This document shows, in pieces, positions 16,101-25,734 of a stretch of DNA of 64,000 nt. The number at the start of each line of letters is the position of its first letter. Position 1 is the stretch's first letter. The DNA lies in contig JAKQVC010000223.1 in the NCBI GenBank assembly GCA_029571985.1, forward strand, positions 23,051 to 87,050, written 5' to 3'. A model generated the notes under the pieces. The model was not told the DNA's origin and did not search any database. It worked only from the letters and a program-made list of their open reading frames with translations. The position numbers were made by a program, and so were the translations under genes. This DNA comes from Bacteroidota bacterium (GTDB taxonomy: Bacteria; Bacteroidota; Bacteroidia; Chitinophagales; BACL12).

Positions 16101-17870
16101 ATGCAGAGTAACACCTATTATCGTTCACATACCTGTGGTGAGTTGAGAATGTCGGATGCCGGCGTTGAAGTGACCCTTTCGGGCTGGGTACACCGCAGTC
16201 GCGATTTGGGTGGCATGACCTTTGTGGATCTGCGCGACCGTCACGGTATTACACAGTTGGTGTTCAACATGGAAAGTAATGCCGACCTCTGCATGGCTGC
16301 CCGCAAACTCGGACGTGAATTTGTCATTCAGGCTATCGGCAAAGTGGCTGAACGTTCTAATAAAAATGCGCAATTGCCTACCGGCGATGTAGAAATACTT
16401 GTGGAGTCATTTACCATCCTCAACGCATCTGAACTTCCACCATTTACTATGGATGATGAAACGGATGGTGGTGAAGAATTGCGTATGCGCTATCGCTATC
16501 TCGATTTGCGTCGTCCACAAATGCAGCAGCGTTTGATGTTACGTGCTAATATGTTGAAAGCTGTGCGCGAATATCTCGACAACGAAGGCTTTGTAGAAAT
16601 TGAAACACCTAATCTCATTAAATCAACCCCTGAAGGTGCGCGCGATTTTTTAGTGCCTTCGCGTTTGCAGCCGGGATTATTTTATGCATTACCCCAATCT
16701 CCGCAAATTCTGAAGCAGTTGCTGATGGTGAGCGGCATGGATCGTTACTATCAGATAGCGAAATGTTTCCGCGATGAGGATTTACGCGGCGATCGTCAGC
16801 CTGAGTTTACACAAATCGACTGCGAAATGAGTTTTGTTCGTCAGGAAGATGTGTGGAATATGTTTGAAGGTATGACTAAACATGTTTTCAAAAAAGTAAA
16901 AAATATCGAACTGCCTGATTTTAAACGTCTGCCTTATCGTGAAGCCATTAAATATTATGGCAGTGATAAGCCGGATTTGCGTTTTGATTGCAAAATCAAC
17001 GACCTGAATGATGTAGTTGCGGGCAGTGAATTTGGTGTTTTCAATAACATCATCAACACTAATGGATTAATTGCCGGCATCAATGCGAAAGGATGCAGTG
17101 AATATTCGCGCAAGCAGATTGATGAACTGACAGAATTCGTAAAAGCGCCTCAGCGCGGAGCAGGTGGATTGATTTATATTAAATTCGGACAGGATGGTTC
17201 TATTAAATCATCTATGGATAAATTCTTTACTCCTGAACGTCTGCAGGAAATTGGTAATGCTTGTGGTGCCGGAAAAGGAGATTTGGTTTTAATTGTTGCG
17301 GATAAGGAAAAGAAAACGCGCAAGGTGTTGGGTGAATTGCGTTTGGAAATGGCGAAGCGCGAAAATTGGATTGATAAAAATGCCTGGAGTGTTTTCTGGG
17401 TGGTAGATATGCCGTTGTTCGAACCGGATGAAGAAACAGGTGAACCTATTTTTGCGCATCATCCTTTCTGTGCGACACATCCTGATGACGTGGCGTATAT
17501 GGATTCAGACCCATTACGTGTGCGCGCACAAAGTTATGACCTCGTGATGAATGGCAATGAAATTCTGAGTGGCAGTATTCGTATCCACAATAAGGAACAA
17601 CAGGAAAAAGTATTCAAGATTCTTGGATTCTCTGAAGAAGAAAAAGAACGTCGCTTTGGCTTTATGGTAAATGCCTTTAAATACGGTGCACCTCCACATG
17701 GTGGTTGCGCATTCGGCTTTGATCGTTGGGTGATGCTGATGGCAGGAGGAGAAACAATACGCGATGTAATCCCATTCCCAAAAAACAACAACGGTCGCGA
17801 CATGATGATGGATGCTCCCGGAGAAGTAGACAACGACCAGCTAAAAATTGTTGGGGTGCAGTTGTTGTAA
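16101..17870 (+). CDS. aspS: Aspartyl-tRNA synthetase (bacterial type)
   Basis: 589 residues, the size of bacterial AspRS. N-terminal OB-fold anticodon-binding domain (TLSGWVHRSRDLGGMTFVDLRDR), class II catalytic core (LMLRANMLKAVREYLDNEGFVEIETP as motif 1, FRDEDLRGDRQPEFTQID as motif 2, GCAFGFDRWVMLMAG as motif 3), and a GAD-type insertion (~residues 280-420) diagnostic of the bacterial form. Charges tRNA-Asp. Start at ATG 16101 (MQSNTYYRSHTCGELR), preferred over the in-frame codon at 16083, which overlaps the promoter box. Whether it is discriminating cannot be told from the visible motifs. Confidence 0.96.
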   Translation: MQSNTYYRSHTCGELRMSDAGVEVTLSGWVHRSRDLGGMTFVDLRDRHGITQLVFNMESNADLCMAARKLGREFVIQAIGKVAERSNKNAQLPTGDVEILVESFTILNASELPPFTMDDETDGGEELRMRYRYLDLRRPQMQQRLMLRANMLKAVREYLDNEGFVEIETPNLIKSTPEGARDFLVPSRLQPGLFYALPQSPQILKQLLMVSGMDRYYQIAKCFRDEDLRGDRQPEFTQIDCEMSFVRQEDVWNMFEGMTKHVFKKVKNIELPDFKRLPYREAIKYYGSDKPDLRFDCKINDLNDVVAGSEFGVFNNIINTNGLIAGINAKGCSEYSRKQIDELTEFVKAPQRGAGGLIYIKFGQDGSIKSSMDKFFTPERLQEIGNACGAGKGDLVLIVADKEKKTRKVLGELRLEMAKRENWIDKNAWSVFWVVDMPLFEPDEETGEPIFAHHPFCATHPDDVAYMDSDPLRVRAQSYDLVMNGNEILSGSIRIHNKEQQEKVFKILGFSEEEKERRFGFMVNAFKYGAPPHGGCAFGFDRWVMLMAGGETIRDVIPFPKNNNGRDMMMDAPGEVDNDQLKIVGVQLL

Positions 17871-18194
17871 ATTGAATTTCAGCTAAAATTATAGCATGAA
17901 GTCGCTGCAGGATTTTTTTTCTTGCAGATTAACATACGATACTTTTGGTGTGGATTAGATTCCCTTTGTGCATGTGCCTTTTTTTAGGCCGGGAAGACTT
18001 GAAGTCGGGGAGGAGATGTGTTGGGATTTAGATTCAGGTTGCTTGTCAATCTGGAATAATTTGCGAATTAACAATCTTTCGATGCATTAGATCAACAAAT
18101 TTTAATTCACCTTATATAATAGAGATTTACGCTCAAAATTCAACTTCTAACTTACCGTCATCCCGACTTCCCGGCCTCGAAACACCAACTAAAC
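17871..18194. other. 324-bp non-coding gap with inverted repeats
   Basis: No credible gene is seen. A hairpin with a T-run loop (CTGCAGG...CTTGCAG, 17905-17927) just after aspS may terminate it. A GGCCGGGAAG...AGTCGGG block at 17987-18007 has an inverted counterpart CCCGACTTCCCGGCC at 18162-18176; the left copy carries six additional bases in the middle. The rest is AT-rich and featureless to me. Confidence 0.5.
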
Positions 18195-19676
18195 TTAAAC
18201 CCCTCTCAAAAAACGCTCAGCTGCAACCATATCCTGATGCAGGAAACGATCTTCTGTATTGAAGGAAACGTGCTTGCGGAAGGCTGTGTAATAATTTTCT
18301 AATGAGGGAGATGTTTTCTTCGGGCGGCGGAATTCAAATGCTTGGGCTGCTGTCAATAATTCTATTGCAAATACACGCTCTACATTTTCAGCCACGCGTA
18401 AACATTTAGTTGCAGCATTGGCACCCATGCTTACATGGTCTTCCTGTTCGTTGCAACTACTTATAGAATCAACGCTTGCTGGTGTGCACAGCTGTTTATT
18501 TTGTGAAACAATGCTTGCAGCAGCATACTGCGGAATCATTAAACCGGAATGCAATCCGGGATTAGGTGTTAAAAACTCCGGCAAATCGCGAGCACCGCTT
18601 AATAAACGATACACTCTGCGCTCAGCTATATTGGCCATTTCACTCAGGGCAATTGCCAAAAAATCCAAGGTAAGCGCCAGTGGCTCTCCATGAAAATTAC
18701 CACCGCTTAATACCATATCTTCTTCCACGAAAATATTCGGGTTATCTGTAACACCATTTATCTCGCGCTCGACAATAGTTTTACAATATTGTATGGCATC
18801 ATAACAAGCCCCATGCACTTGTGGAATACATCGGAATGAATACGGATCCTGCACCTGTTTTTTTTCTGCAAAAAATAACTCACTTCCCTGAAGCAAATGC
18901 ATAAATGCTTTCGCAATAGCAATTTGTCCATGCTGACCACGTATCTGATGGATTTGTTCTGTAAAAGGTTCCGATTTACAATCATACGCTTCTAAAGATA
19001 AGCCGGCAATGTAGGTTGATTGTCGCACGATGTTGTCTGCCTTTAATAAAGTATAGACCGCATACGAAGCCATAAATTGCGTGCCATTTAATAAGGCAAG
19101 ACCTTCTTTAGATTGCAGGCGCAAGGGCGATAATTTCGCTTCCGCTAATACTTCAGCAGCGGGTCGGATTTTGCCATTCACTTTTAATTCACCCTCACCA
19201 ATTAAAGGCAGGCTCATATGTGCCAAAGGACATAAATCGCCGGAGGCACCTAAAGAACCCTGCTCATAAATAACAGGAAGTAAATCCATGTTATAAAAAT
19301 CAATCAGTCGCCAAACCGTTTCAACAGCCACACCGGAGTGACCAAATGCAAGGTTTTGAATTTTGAGCAGTAACAAAATTTTACAAACCTCGTCCGGAAT
19401 AACAGGCCCCATGCCACAGGCATGACTGCGTATCAGGTTGTATTGCAATTGTTCTAAATCATCATTAGACACCTTCACCTTGCATAAACTGCCAAAGCCG
19501 GTATTGACACCATAAATCGCTTTATCCTGGGAAGACATTTTTTTATCCAGATAGCTGCGACAAGCCTGAATTTTATCCCGGGCTTCATCACTAAGAGCTA
19601 TTCGGCTGCCGGATGACACGATTTCATGTACCTGCACCAATGTAATTCCCTGAACACCTATGTGGAAAGTTTCCAT
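18195..19676 (-). CDS. hutH: Histidine ammonia-lyase
   Basis: 493 residues, normal for the family. It removes ammonia from L-histidine to give trans-urocanate. The residues that form the MIO cofactor, Ala144-Ser145-Gly146, are in GSLGASGDLCPL. The substrate loop Tyr is in YGVNTGFG (Y55), and the conserved RSHACGMG stretch follows at 83-90. FHGEPLALTLDF and QEDHVSMG also match HAL rather than phenylalanine or tyrosine lyases, although the MIO family is hard to split by eye. None of hutU, hutI or hutG is adjacent. It lies 42 bp after rodA with its own -7 box in the gap. Confidence 0.92.
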   Translation of the reverse strand: METFHIGVQGITLVQVHEIVSSGSRIALSDEARDKIQACRSYLDKKMSSQDKAIYGVNTGFGSLCKVKVSNDDLEQLQYNLIRSHACGMGPVIPDEVCKILLLLKIQNLAFGHSGVAVETVWRLIDFYNMDLLPVIYEQGSLGASGDLCPLAHMSLPLIGEGELKVNGKIRPAAEVLAEAKLSPLRLQSKEGLALLNGTQFMASYAVYTLLKADNIVRQSTYIAGLSLEAYDCKSEPFTEQIHQIRGQHGQIAIAKAFMHLLQGSELFFAEKKQVQDPYSFRCIPQVHGACYDAIQYCKTIVEREINGVTDNPNIFVEEDMVLSGGNFHGEPLALTLDFLAIALSEMANIAERRVYRLLSGARDLPEFLTPNPGLHSGLMIPQYAAASIVSQNKQLCTPASVDSISSCNEQEDHVSMGANAATKCLRVAENVERVFAIELLTAAQAFEFRRPKKTSPSLENYYTAFRKHVSFNTEDRFLHQDMVAAERFLRGV

Positions 19677-19693
19677 ACCGCTGATTTAATGCA

Positions 19694-19701
19694 CAAAAAT
19701 A
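19694..19701 (-). promoter_or_regulatory. TAnnTTTG -7 box before hutH
   Basis: On the minus strand TATTTTTG lies 17 bp before the hutH ATG, within the short rodA-hutH gap. It suggests that hutH can be transcribed independently of the rod-shape operon. Confidence 0.45.
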
Positions 19702-19718
19702 CAGAAATTACATGGTGA

Positions 19719-21146
19719 TTAACGCAGGATAAACAACCGGTCGGCATCCAGGCGGAGCATAATAAACACCAAAATAGAAAAAGCCAAAACAGAAGAGCCT
19801 CCATAACTGATAAATGGCAAAGGAATACCGATAACCGGAATCAATCCGATGGTCATACCCACATTTATCAAAATTTGTAGAAAAAAGAAACTGGCAACAC
19901 AATAGGCATATACTCTTGAAAAGGCTGATCGCTGACGTTCCGCAATAAAAATAATGCGCAAAATAAACAGCAGATAGATCATCAGAAACATACATGTGCC
20001 AACAAAGCCCCACTCCTCTCCTATCGTGCAAAAAATAAAATCTGTGCTCTGCTCAGGTACTTGTTCCGATTGCGTGAGTGTGCCTTGCAAGTACCCCTTT
20101 CCAAATACACCCCCAGAACCAATAGTCATTTTACTTTGTGTAACATTATATTCTGCATCGGCATCATCTGACATCCCCAGCAACGTTTCAATACGCTGCA
20201 CCTGATAGTCTTCCAATAAATCATGCGTAATATATTCCACACCAAAAATGGTAAAGGACATAAGCACCATGTAAATCACCACCGGGATACCCATGGTGAA
20301 ATATTTAATTTTACGCACACTTATGAGAGCTGCAATCATGCAGACAAAAGTGGCTACAACCGAGACAATTATATTGAGCCCAAACACTTCATTTCCGAGC
20401 AGGAACAATAATCCTCCAACAGTGAATAATGCCAAAAACACCGTTCCTTTAATTTTCTCCTTCCGGACAAGTTTGAAGGAGCTACTTATCGTATAAACCA
20501 ATAAGCCGATTGTTAATGTAATGGCAACAGGATCCATTCCAAAAATAAGTGCAAACACGAAACACAAACCAATAGCAACAACAATAAGCACCTCATTTAC
20601 CGGAAATCCTTCACGATACACAACTAAAACCAAACTGGCATAAACCAATGCTGAGCCAACATCACTTTGTAAAACAATAATACCCATCGGCACGCCGAAA
20701 ATGAGATAAGCAATAATTTTATTTCTGAAAGTTCTGGGTTGACCGCTAATCATACTCATGAACTTAGCCATCATTAATGCAGTAGTGGTTTTTCCAAATT
20801 CCGCAGGTTGAAATTGAAACGAGCCCACCTGCAGCCATGAGCGTGCACCGTTAATTTCAACGGCAACTAAAAAAGTAACCACCAAAATCGCAATGGTAAT
20901 GCCATACAGAATAAATGCAAATTTGGTGAAGAAGCTGCTTTCAAAGGTGAGGATACTAAATCCGACAACCAACGAAATGCCCATCCACATAAATTGTTTG
21001 CCATGTGGCAGACTAAAATCAAAGAAGCGCACTTCATCACTAAAGCTTACGGCAAAAACATTCAGCAGCCCGATGAGTAAAAGAGCAATATACAAGCCGA
21101 GGCCGACCTGATCCACATTTTCCATTATGGATTTCTTCTCTCTCAT
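19719..21146 (-). CDS. rodA: Rod-shape SEDS peptidoglycan polymerase RodA
   Basis: 475 residues with about ten membrane helices. SEDS hallmarks: GARSWLQVGSFQFQPAEFGK (with the conserved WxxxGxxxFQPSE-like motif), IVLQSDVGSALVY, and the C-terminal INVGMTIGLIPVIGIPLPFISYGGSS. RodA polymerises glycan strands together with PBP2 during lateral wall growth. The ATG overlaps the mrdA stop (ATGA), so the two are translationally coupled. Longer than E. coli RodA by about 100 residues, because of additional helices between the QSDVG and the GSGGVFGKG motifs, as is usual in Bacteroidota. Last gene of mreB-mreC-mreD-mrdA-rodA. Confidence 0.95.
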   Translation of the reverse strand: MREKKSIMENVDQVGLGLYIALLLIGLLNVFAVSFSDEVRFFDFSLPHGKQFMWMGISLVVGFSILTFESSFFTKFAFILYGITIAILVVTFLVAVEINGARSWLQVGSFQFQPAEFGKTTTALMMAKFMSMISGQPRTFRNKIIAYLIFGVPMGIIVLQSDVGSALVYASLVLVVYREGFPVNEVLIVVAIGLCFVFALIFGMDPVAITLTIGLLVYTISSSFKLVRKEKIKGTVFLALFTVGGLLFLLGNEVFGLNIIVSVVATFVCMIAALISVRKIKYFTMGIPVVIYMVLMSFTIFGVEYITHDLLEDYQVQRIETLLGMSDDADAEYNVTQSKMTIGSGGVFGKGYLQGTLTQSEQVPEQSTDFIFCTIGEEWGFVGTCMFLMIYLLFILRIIFIAERQRSAFSRVYAYCVASFFFLQILINVGMTIGLIPVIGIPLPFISYGGSSVLAFSILVFIMLRLDADRLFILR

Positions 21147-23047
21147 TCTTGTTTAGGCAACATGGCTGTTTCCTGAATTTGTTGGGGTTTGTCACCCTGA
21201 TTTTTAGGCTGAAGCGGAGGAAGGGGATGCTCAATAAGTGAAGCATTCATCATCCGTTCTTCAAGTGGTTTTCTTCGTTCAGCAATAAAACCATTGATAT
21301 ATTTTTCTGCAACGAGGCTGGCTATCGGTGCGGCATATGTTGCGCCCCAACCACCATTCTCCACGATAATTGCTATCGCAATCTTTGGATTTTCTTCAGG
21401 TGCAAAACAGGAAAACCAACTATGACTTCTTCCATGTGGGTTTTCTGCAGTGCCGGTTTTTCCGCAAACCTGAAAGCTATCCACCTGCGCTACTTTAGCG
21501 GTACCAAAATTTACGGCGCCTGCCATTCCATGTCGTATATATTTAAAAATAGAATCGGCTATTCCGGTGAAATGTTTTGTTTGAAGCGCTTGCATTAATG
21601 AATCCTCTCCATCGGCATATTTCAACACATGGGGCGAGATAAACCATCCTCCGTTTGCAATTGTAGCCATAGAATTTGCTGATTGCAATGGTGTAACAAT
21701 TAACCTATCCTGTCCAATTCCCAATGTAACCGCATTAGAAGCCTTCCAACGGTTTTTGCCATAAATTTTATCATAGTCGGCTGGGCCAGGTACATTTCCA
21801 TTTCGTTCGTTGGGTAAATCAACACCTGTTTTTGTACCAATGCCCCATTTGGCTAACTGATCCTTAAAATCCTGCATGCCTTCAGCAGGCGTATTATGAT
21901 CTTCAATAAAATATCGAAAAGAATAACAAAAATACGCATTGCAACTATGGCCGATGCCCAACTCAACATTTGAGGCATACGGGTGATTGTGACAGTCAAC
22001 GGTATGACCGCTCATCACATAACCACCCGGACAACTATACCCCGTGGTAGGTGTGAGTGAACCGCGCTGAAGTCCCAAGGCTGCCATTACAGGCTTAAAA
22101 GTAGAGCCGGGCGGATAATAACCACTTAATGCCCGGTTATTTAATGGGTTCTCTTTATTTAAAGCTAATGAGGCAAAGTTTTTATTTCTATTGGTGCCCG
22201 ACAGCATGTTTGGGTCATAACTGGGTGAACTCACCAAAGCCAAAATTTCACCGGTTGATGGTTCTATAGCAACCAAGGCGCCGCGTTTACCGGCTAATAA
22301 TTGCTCAGCATAATGTTGCAGTTCAATATCTATAGTCAGAATCAGGTTTTTACCTGCAACTGGTTGAATATCTTCACTTCCATTATTTAATGGAGCAACC
22401 GGGCGGCCAAAACGGTCGATCACAATGTTGTGAAATCCTTTTGTTCCACGGAGCAATTTTTCGTAACTCTTTTCTACGCCGGTTTTTCCGATCATATCCG
22501 CATTCCGGTAGTAACCATCTGATTTGCGGATATCTGCTGAGTCAACTTCGGCAATATATCCGAGTAAATGTCCTGCCGCCGGATAGGAATATTTTCGAAC
22601 GGGTGTTATGGCGGTATAAAATCCTTCAAATTCATAGAGGTATTCTTCCATACGTCCGAAATCTTCTGCGGAGATCTGGCTGAGAAACACGCTCTCCCTT
22701 ACACGTGAAAAGCGTTTGGCCTCGTCCATTTTTTTGATAAAATAGGCCTTATCTACACCAAAAATTTCACAAAAACGAACTGTATCAATCTTCTTCACCT
22801 GCCCCGGCACAACCATTAACCGATAAGAAGGCTCGTTGTATACGATTAATTTGCCGTTGCGGTCAAATATTTGTCCCCGGTCGGGATCTACCTGTTCTTT
22901 GCGTATACCGCGGTCGTCAGCAATTTGCTTATAGGTGTCGTCGATAACCTGCAGATAAAATAAACGTATCAGATAAATGATAAATACAGCAGCCACTACG
23001 CCCTGAATAACATAGCTACGTGGTTTAAGATTTTCGATTACTGCCAT
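21143..23047 (-). CDS. mrdA: Penicillin-binding protein 2 (class B transpeptidase)
   Basis: 634 residues. One N-terminal membrane anchor (residues ~12-34), the pedestal/dimerisation domain with VDPDRGQIFDRNG, then the transpeptidase domain. The nucleophile Ser315 is in GSTFK (SxxK); the SxN motif is SCN in GHSCNAY; KTG is in VCGKTGTAENPHG. The enzyme cross-links peptidoglycan during elongation and pairs with RodA, whose gene overlaps by 4 bp. A Pro/Gln-rich C-terminal tail of about 40 residues follows the last catalytic motif. Starts 96 bp after mreD, so a secondary promoter is possible. Confidence 0.95.
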   Translation of the reverse strand: MAVIENLKPRSYVIQGVVAAVFIIYLIRLFYLQVIDDTYKQIADDRGIRKEQVDPDRGQIFDRNGKLIVYNEPSYRLMVVPGQVKKIDTVRFCEIFGVDKAYFIKKMDEAKRFSRVRESVFLSQISAEDFGRMEEYLYEFEGFYTAITPVRKYSYPAAGHLLGYIAEVDSADIRKSDGYYRNADMIGKTGVEKSYEKLLRGTKGFHNIVIDRFGRPVAPLNNGSEDIQPVAGKNLILTIDIELQHYAEQLLAGKRGALVAIEPSTGEILALVSSPSYDPNMLSGTNRNKNFASLALNKENPLNNRALSGYYPPGSTFKPVMAALGLQRGSLTPTTGYSCPGGYVMSGHTVDCHNHPYASNVELGIGHSCNAYFCYSFRYFIEDHNTPAEGMQDFKDQLAKWGIGTKTGVDLPNERNGNVPGPADYDKIYGKNRWKASNAVTLGIGQDRLIVTPLQSANSMATIANGGWFISPHVLKYADGEDSLMQALQTKHFTGIADSIFKYIRHGMAGAVNFGTAKVAQVDSFQVCGKTGTAENPHGRSHSWFSCFAPEENPKIAIAIIVENGGWGATYAAPIASLVAEKYINGFIAERRKPLEERMMNASLIEHPLPPLQPKNQGDKPQQIQETAMLPKQE

Positions 23048-23143
23048 TAATACCGGTAAATAAACTGGATAAGTTAAAACTGCAAAAATTAATTCAACAA
23101 AATTCCTAAATGTTTACGACTTATTTTCACTTTTAACCGTATT

Positions 23144-23665
23144 TCACAATCGTGTTTTTCTGCTGGCAAATAAAAAGGCCAGAATCACAATTAACATGGT
23201 TGATAGTGCGGTACTAAATACCACTTTCAACAGCACAAGTCCCAAATCCTTCAACCAAAACACCTGAATAAAAAAATACAGCAGATGATGAATAAATATC
23301 ATCGTAAGCGTAAATAAAGCAAACCAGATGACACCCAGTTGAGAAATCGATGGTGCTTTCACATTTTCATAACCGGTAACAGGTGTATAAAACTTGATGA
23401 ACTGTGGACGCAGAAAGGCAATCGCAACGCAAGCTGCAGCATGCATACCAGGTGTATTGTTAAACATGTCAATGGTGAGTCCGATTAAGAAAGCTAAAGG
23501 AAGCATTACCCATTTGGGCGTATTAAAAGGCAACAACAGTAAAAACATGGGATACACATATGGATGGGCATAGGTGCCAACATTCAGTTTGTTGAGCACC
23601 AACACCTGAAACAGGATAAGGAAAATCAATCCTACAAATCGCAGTATCCAGTTAATCGCCTGCAT
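23144..23665 (-). CDS. mreD: Rod shape-determining protein MreD
   Basis: 173 residues with five or six hydrophobic helices and almost no soluble part. Sequence similarity across MreD is weak, but the stretch FLIGLTIDMFNNTPGMHAAA matches the best conserved part of the family (G..D.......G..A). Position between mreC and mrdA settles the assignment. MreD is an inner-membrane component of the elongasome. The start overlaps the end of mreC by 14 bp. Confidence 0.9.
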   Translation of the reverse strand: MQAINWILRFVGLIFLILFQVLVLNKLNVGTYAHPYVYPMFLLLLPFNTPKWVMLPLAFLIGLTIDMFNNTPGMHAAACVAIAFLRPQFIKFYTPVTGYENVKAPSISQLGVIWFALFTLTMIFIHHLLYFFIQVFWLKDLGLVLLKVVFSTALSTMLIVILAFLFASRKTRL

Positions 23666-24485
23666 CCTCTATGTGTTGCTGAAGTTCATTTTTCTCTTTC
23701 GCCTCCAACTCTTTCACCACATATACATAGCGTAAGGCGCTGAAGTTGACACTTAAATCTACACGCACATTGTAATAGTTGCTACCGGGGTCTTTATCAT
23801 AAGATTCCATTGTGCCCACCAGTATACCCGGAGGGAAAGCATCAGAAATCGATAGCGTAACAATGGAATCACCCTTAATTAATTTTCCGGGTTCTGACAT
23901 CTGTATCACATTGCTATGCGTCGGACTGCGGCCATCCCATTGCATACGCCCGGCGGCATTATTCCGTTTGATGCCTACCCTGCTTCTAAAACTGCTATGT
24001 AACACGCTCATCACCATTGAGAAATTTGGGGATACTTTCACCACCTTTCCAACAATTCCTTCAGTAGTTATAACACCCATATCTACTTCAATCCCGTCAT
24101 TACTTCCCTTATTCAGGGTGATGTAATTATTGGCCTCCGTAAATGAATTGCCAATAACTTCTGCGGGATAGTAATAATACAGTGGTGTTCCTGTTGAATC
24201 TGCCACAACATGTCTGGTCGTATCCGTTATTTCAGCCAAAAAGAGCTGTTCGCGCAGCTTGCTGTTTTCGCGCAACAAACTGTCGTTTACCTGACGTAAG
24301 GCAAAATATTCCTGAAAATTACCATAGGTATTGAGCACATTGCCGGTAAGGGCATTGGCTGAATTCAGAAAATAGGTATTGTGGTAGCTATTGAAAGTAA
24401 AAATGAGATAAAACGCTATGCCTTCAAGCAGAACAAACATAAAGACAACATAATGACGAATGATAAATAGAAAGAAACTTCGCAT
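23652..24485 (-). CDS. mreC: Rod shape-determining protein MreC
   Basis: 277 residues. One N-terminal membrane helix (residues ~8-28), a coiled-coil region (NDSLLRENSKLREQLF), then the two beta-barrel domains of periplasmic MreC. Family motifs are YYYPAEVIGNSFTEANNYITLNKGSNDGIEVDMGV and VGKVVKVSPNFSMVMSVLH. It links MreB filaments in the cytoplasm to PBP2 in the periplasm. 13 bp after mreB and overlapping mreD. Confidence 0.94.
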   Translation of the reverse strand: MRSFFLFIIRHYVVFMFVLLEGIAFYLIFTFNSYHNTYFLNSANALTGNVLNTYGNFQEYFALRQVNDSLLRENSKLREQLFLAEITDTTRHVVADSTGTPLYYYYPAEVIGNSFTEANNYITLNKGSNDGIEVDMGVITTEGIVGKVVKVSPNFSMVMSVLHSSFRSRVGIKRNNAAGRMQWDGRSPTHSNVIQMSEPGKLIKGDSIVTLSISDAFPPGILVGTMESYDKDPGSNYYNVRVDLSVNFSALRYVYVVKELEAKEKNELQQHIEDAGD

Positions 24486-24498
24486 TATGCCGTGCAGT

Positions 24499-25524
24499 TT
24501 AACTCATCAGTAATGCAGCATATTGCTCTCTGTTTTTCAAGGCGATGCCTGTACCGCGTACCACCGCCTTTAACGGATCATCTGCAACATGCACCTGTAA
24601 TTTGGTTTTCTGACTTACACGCTTATCAAGACCGCGCAATAATGCACCACCACCTGTCAGGTAAATGCCATTACGCTGAATGTCGCTGGCTAACTCCGGA
24701 GGGGTAGTTTCCAGTGCTTTTAAAATGGCTTCTTCGATTTTTGAAATCGATTTATCAAGAGCATGCGCTATTTCACTGTAGGTAACCACTAACTGTTTTG
24801 GGATACCGGTCATCAGGTCGCGACCGCTTAACTGATAATCTTCAGGAGCATCATCCAGCTCGGTTAAGGCTGAACCCACATTGATTTTGATAGCTTCAGC
24901 CGTTCTTTCTCCAATGAGGAGGTTGTGCTGGCGACGCATATAATCCACGATATCGGCGGTAAATTCATCACCGGCAACACGAATAGACTGGTCGCACACA
25001 ATACCTGACAAGGCTACAACGGCAATCTCAGTAGTTCCACCTCCGATGTCGATTACCATATTACCAATTGGCTCCTGCACATCGAGGCCGATACCCAGCG
25101 CCGCAGCCATGGGCTCATGGATCAGATATGCCTCTCTGGCACCTGCCTGCTCGGCGGAATCCTGAACAGCGCGCTTTTCCACCTCGGTAATACCGGAAGG
25201 AATACAGATTACCATCACCAATGACGGTTTGAATAATCTGTTTTTAGGAAAAATCATGCTAATCATTCCGCGAATCATCGCTTCGGCAGCCTGGAAGTCT
25301 GCAATCACACCATCTCGCAGCGGGCGAATGGTTTTTATATTTTCATGGGTTTTTTCATGCATTTGCATGGCTTTCTTACCTACCGCAATCACTTTTTCAG
25401 TTTTGCGATCGATTGCCACAATTGAAGGCTCATCCACCATCACTTTATCATGTGCAATGATAAGTGTGTTTGCGGTTCCGAGGTCAATTGCAATTTCTTG
25501 AGTAAGGAAGTTAAATATGCCCAT
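24499..25524 (-). CDS. mreB: Actin-like cell-shape protein MreB
   Basis: 341 residues, normal length. Actin-fold nucleotide motifs are visible: IDLGTANTLI (phosphate 1), VIDIGGGTTEIAVV (phosphate 2), and YLTGGGALLRGLD (adenosine). An amphipathic N-terminus (MGIFNFLTQEIAID) probably touches the membrane. MreB filaments orient wall synthesis, implying a rod-like or elongated cell. First gene of the rod cluster. The predicted mRNA start follows a TATTTTTG box about 38 bp upstream. Confidence 0.97.
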   Translation of the reverse strand: MGIFNFLTQEIAIDLGTANTLIIAHDKVMVDEPSIVAIDRKTEKVIAVGKKAMQMHEKTHENIKTIRPLRDGVIADFQAAEAMIRGMISMIFPKNRLFKPSLVMVICIPSGITEVEKRAVQDSAEQAGAREAYLIHEPMAAALGIGLDVQEPIGNMVIDIGGGTTEIAVVALSGIVCDQSIRVAGDEFTADIVDYMRRQHNLLIGERTAEAIKINVGSALTELDDAPEDYQLSGRDLMTGIPKQLVVTYSEIAHALDKSISKIEEAILKALETTPPELASDIQRNGIYLTGGGALLRGLDKRVSQKTKLQVHVADDPLKAVVRGTGIALKNREQYAALLMS

Positions 25525-25562
25525 GTTTGCCAGCTCCTAAAGATAAAGAGAAAATAAGTTTG

Positions 25563-25570
25563 CAAAAATA
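25563..25570 (-). promoter_or_regulatory. TAnnTTTG -7 box for the mreBCD-mrdA-rodA operon
   Basis: Minus-strand TATTTTTG, 38 bp before the mreB ATG, is the best promoter candidate in the 210-bp gap between purH and mreB. The rest of the gap is A/T-rich with a run of nine A residues near 25613-25621. Confidence 0.45.
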
Positions 25571-25734
25571 ACGGAAGTATACTATCTGTGCGGTAAAAAA
25601 GAGCATTTAAGCAAAAAAAAAGCAGATATTTTTTTTCGCTTCTAAATATTCAATTAAAATAGACACACAAATAACTGTAACTGTATAAGGCCATATTTCC
25701 TGAAACTACCGGATTACTTAGCTTTCAGGCTGCA

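Noticed and set aside
18195..19676. A histidine-utilisation operon
   Set aside because: Only hutH is present; no hutU, hutI or hutG nearby, and the neighbour is rodA.
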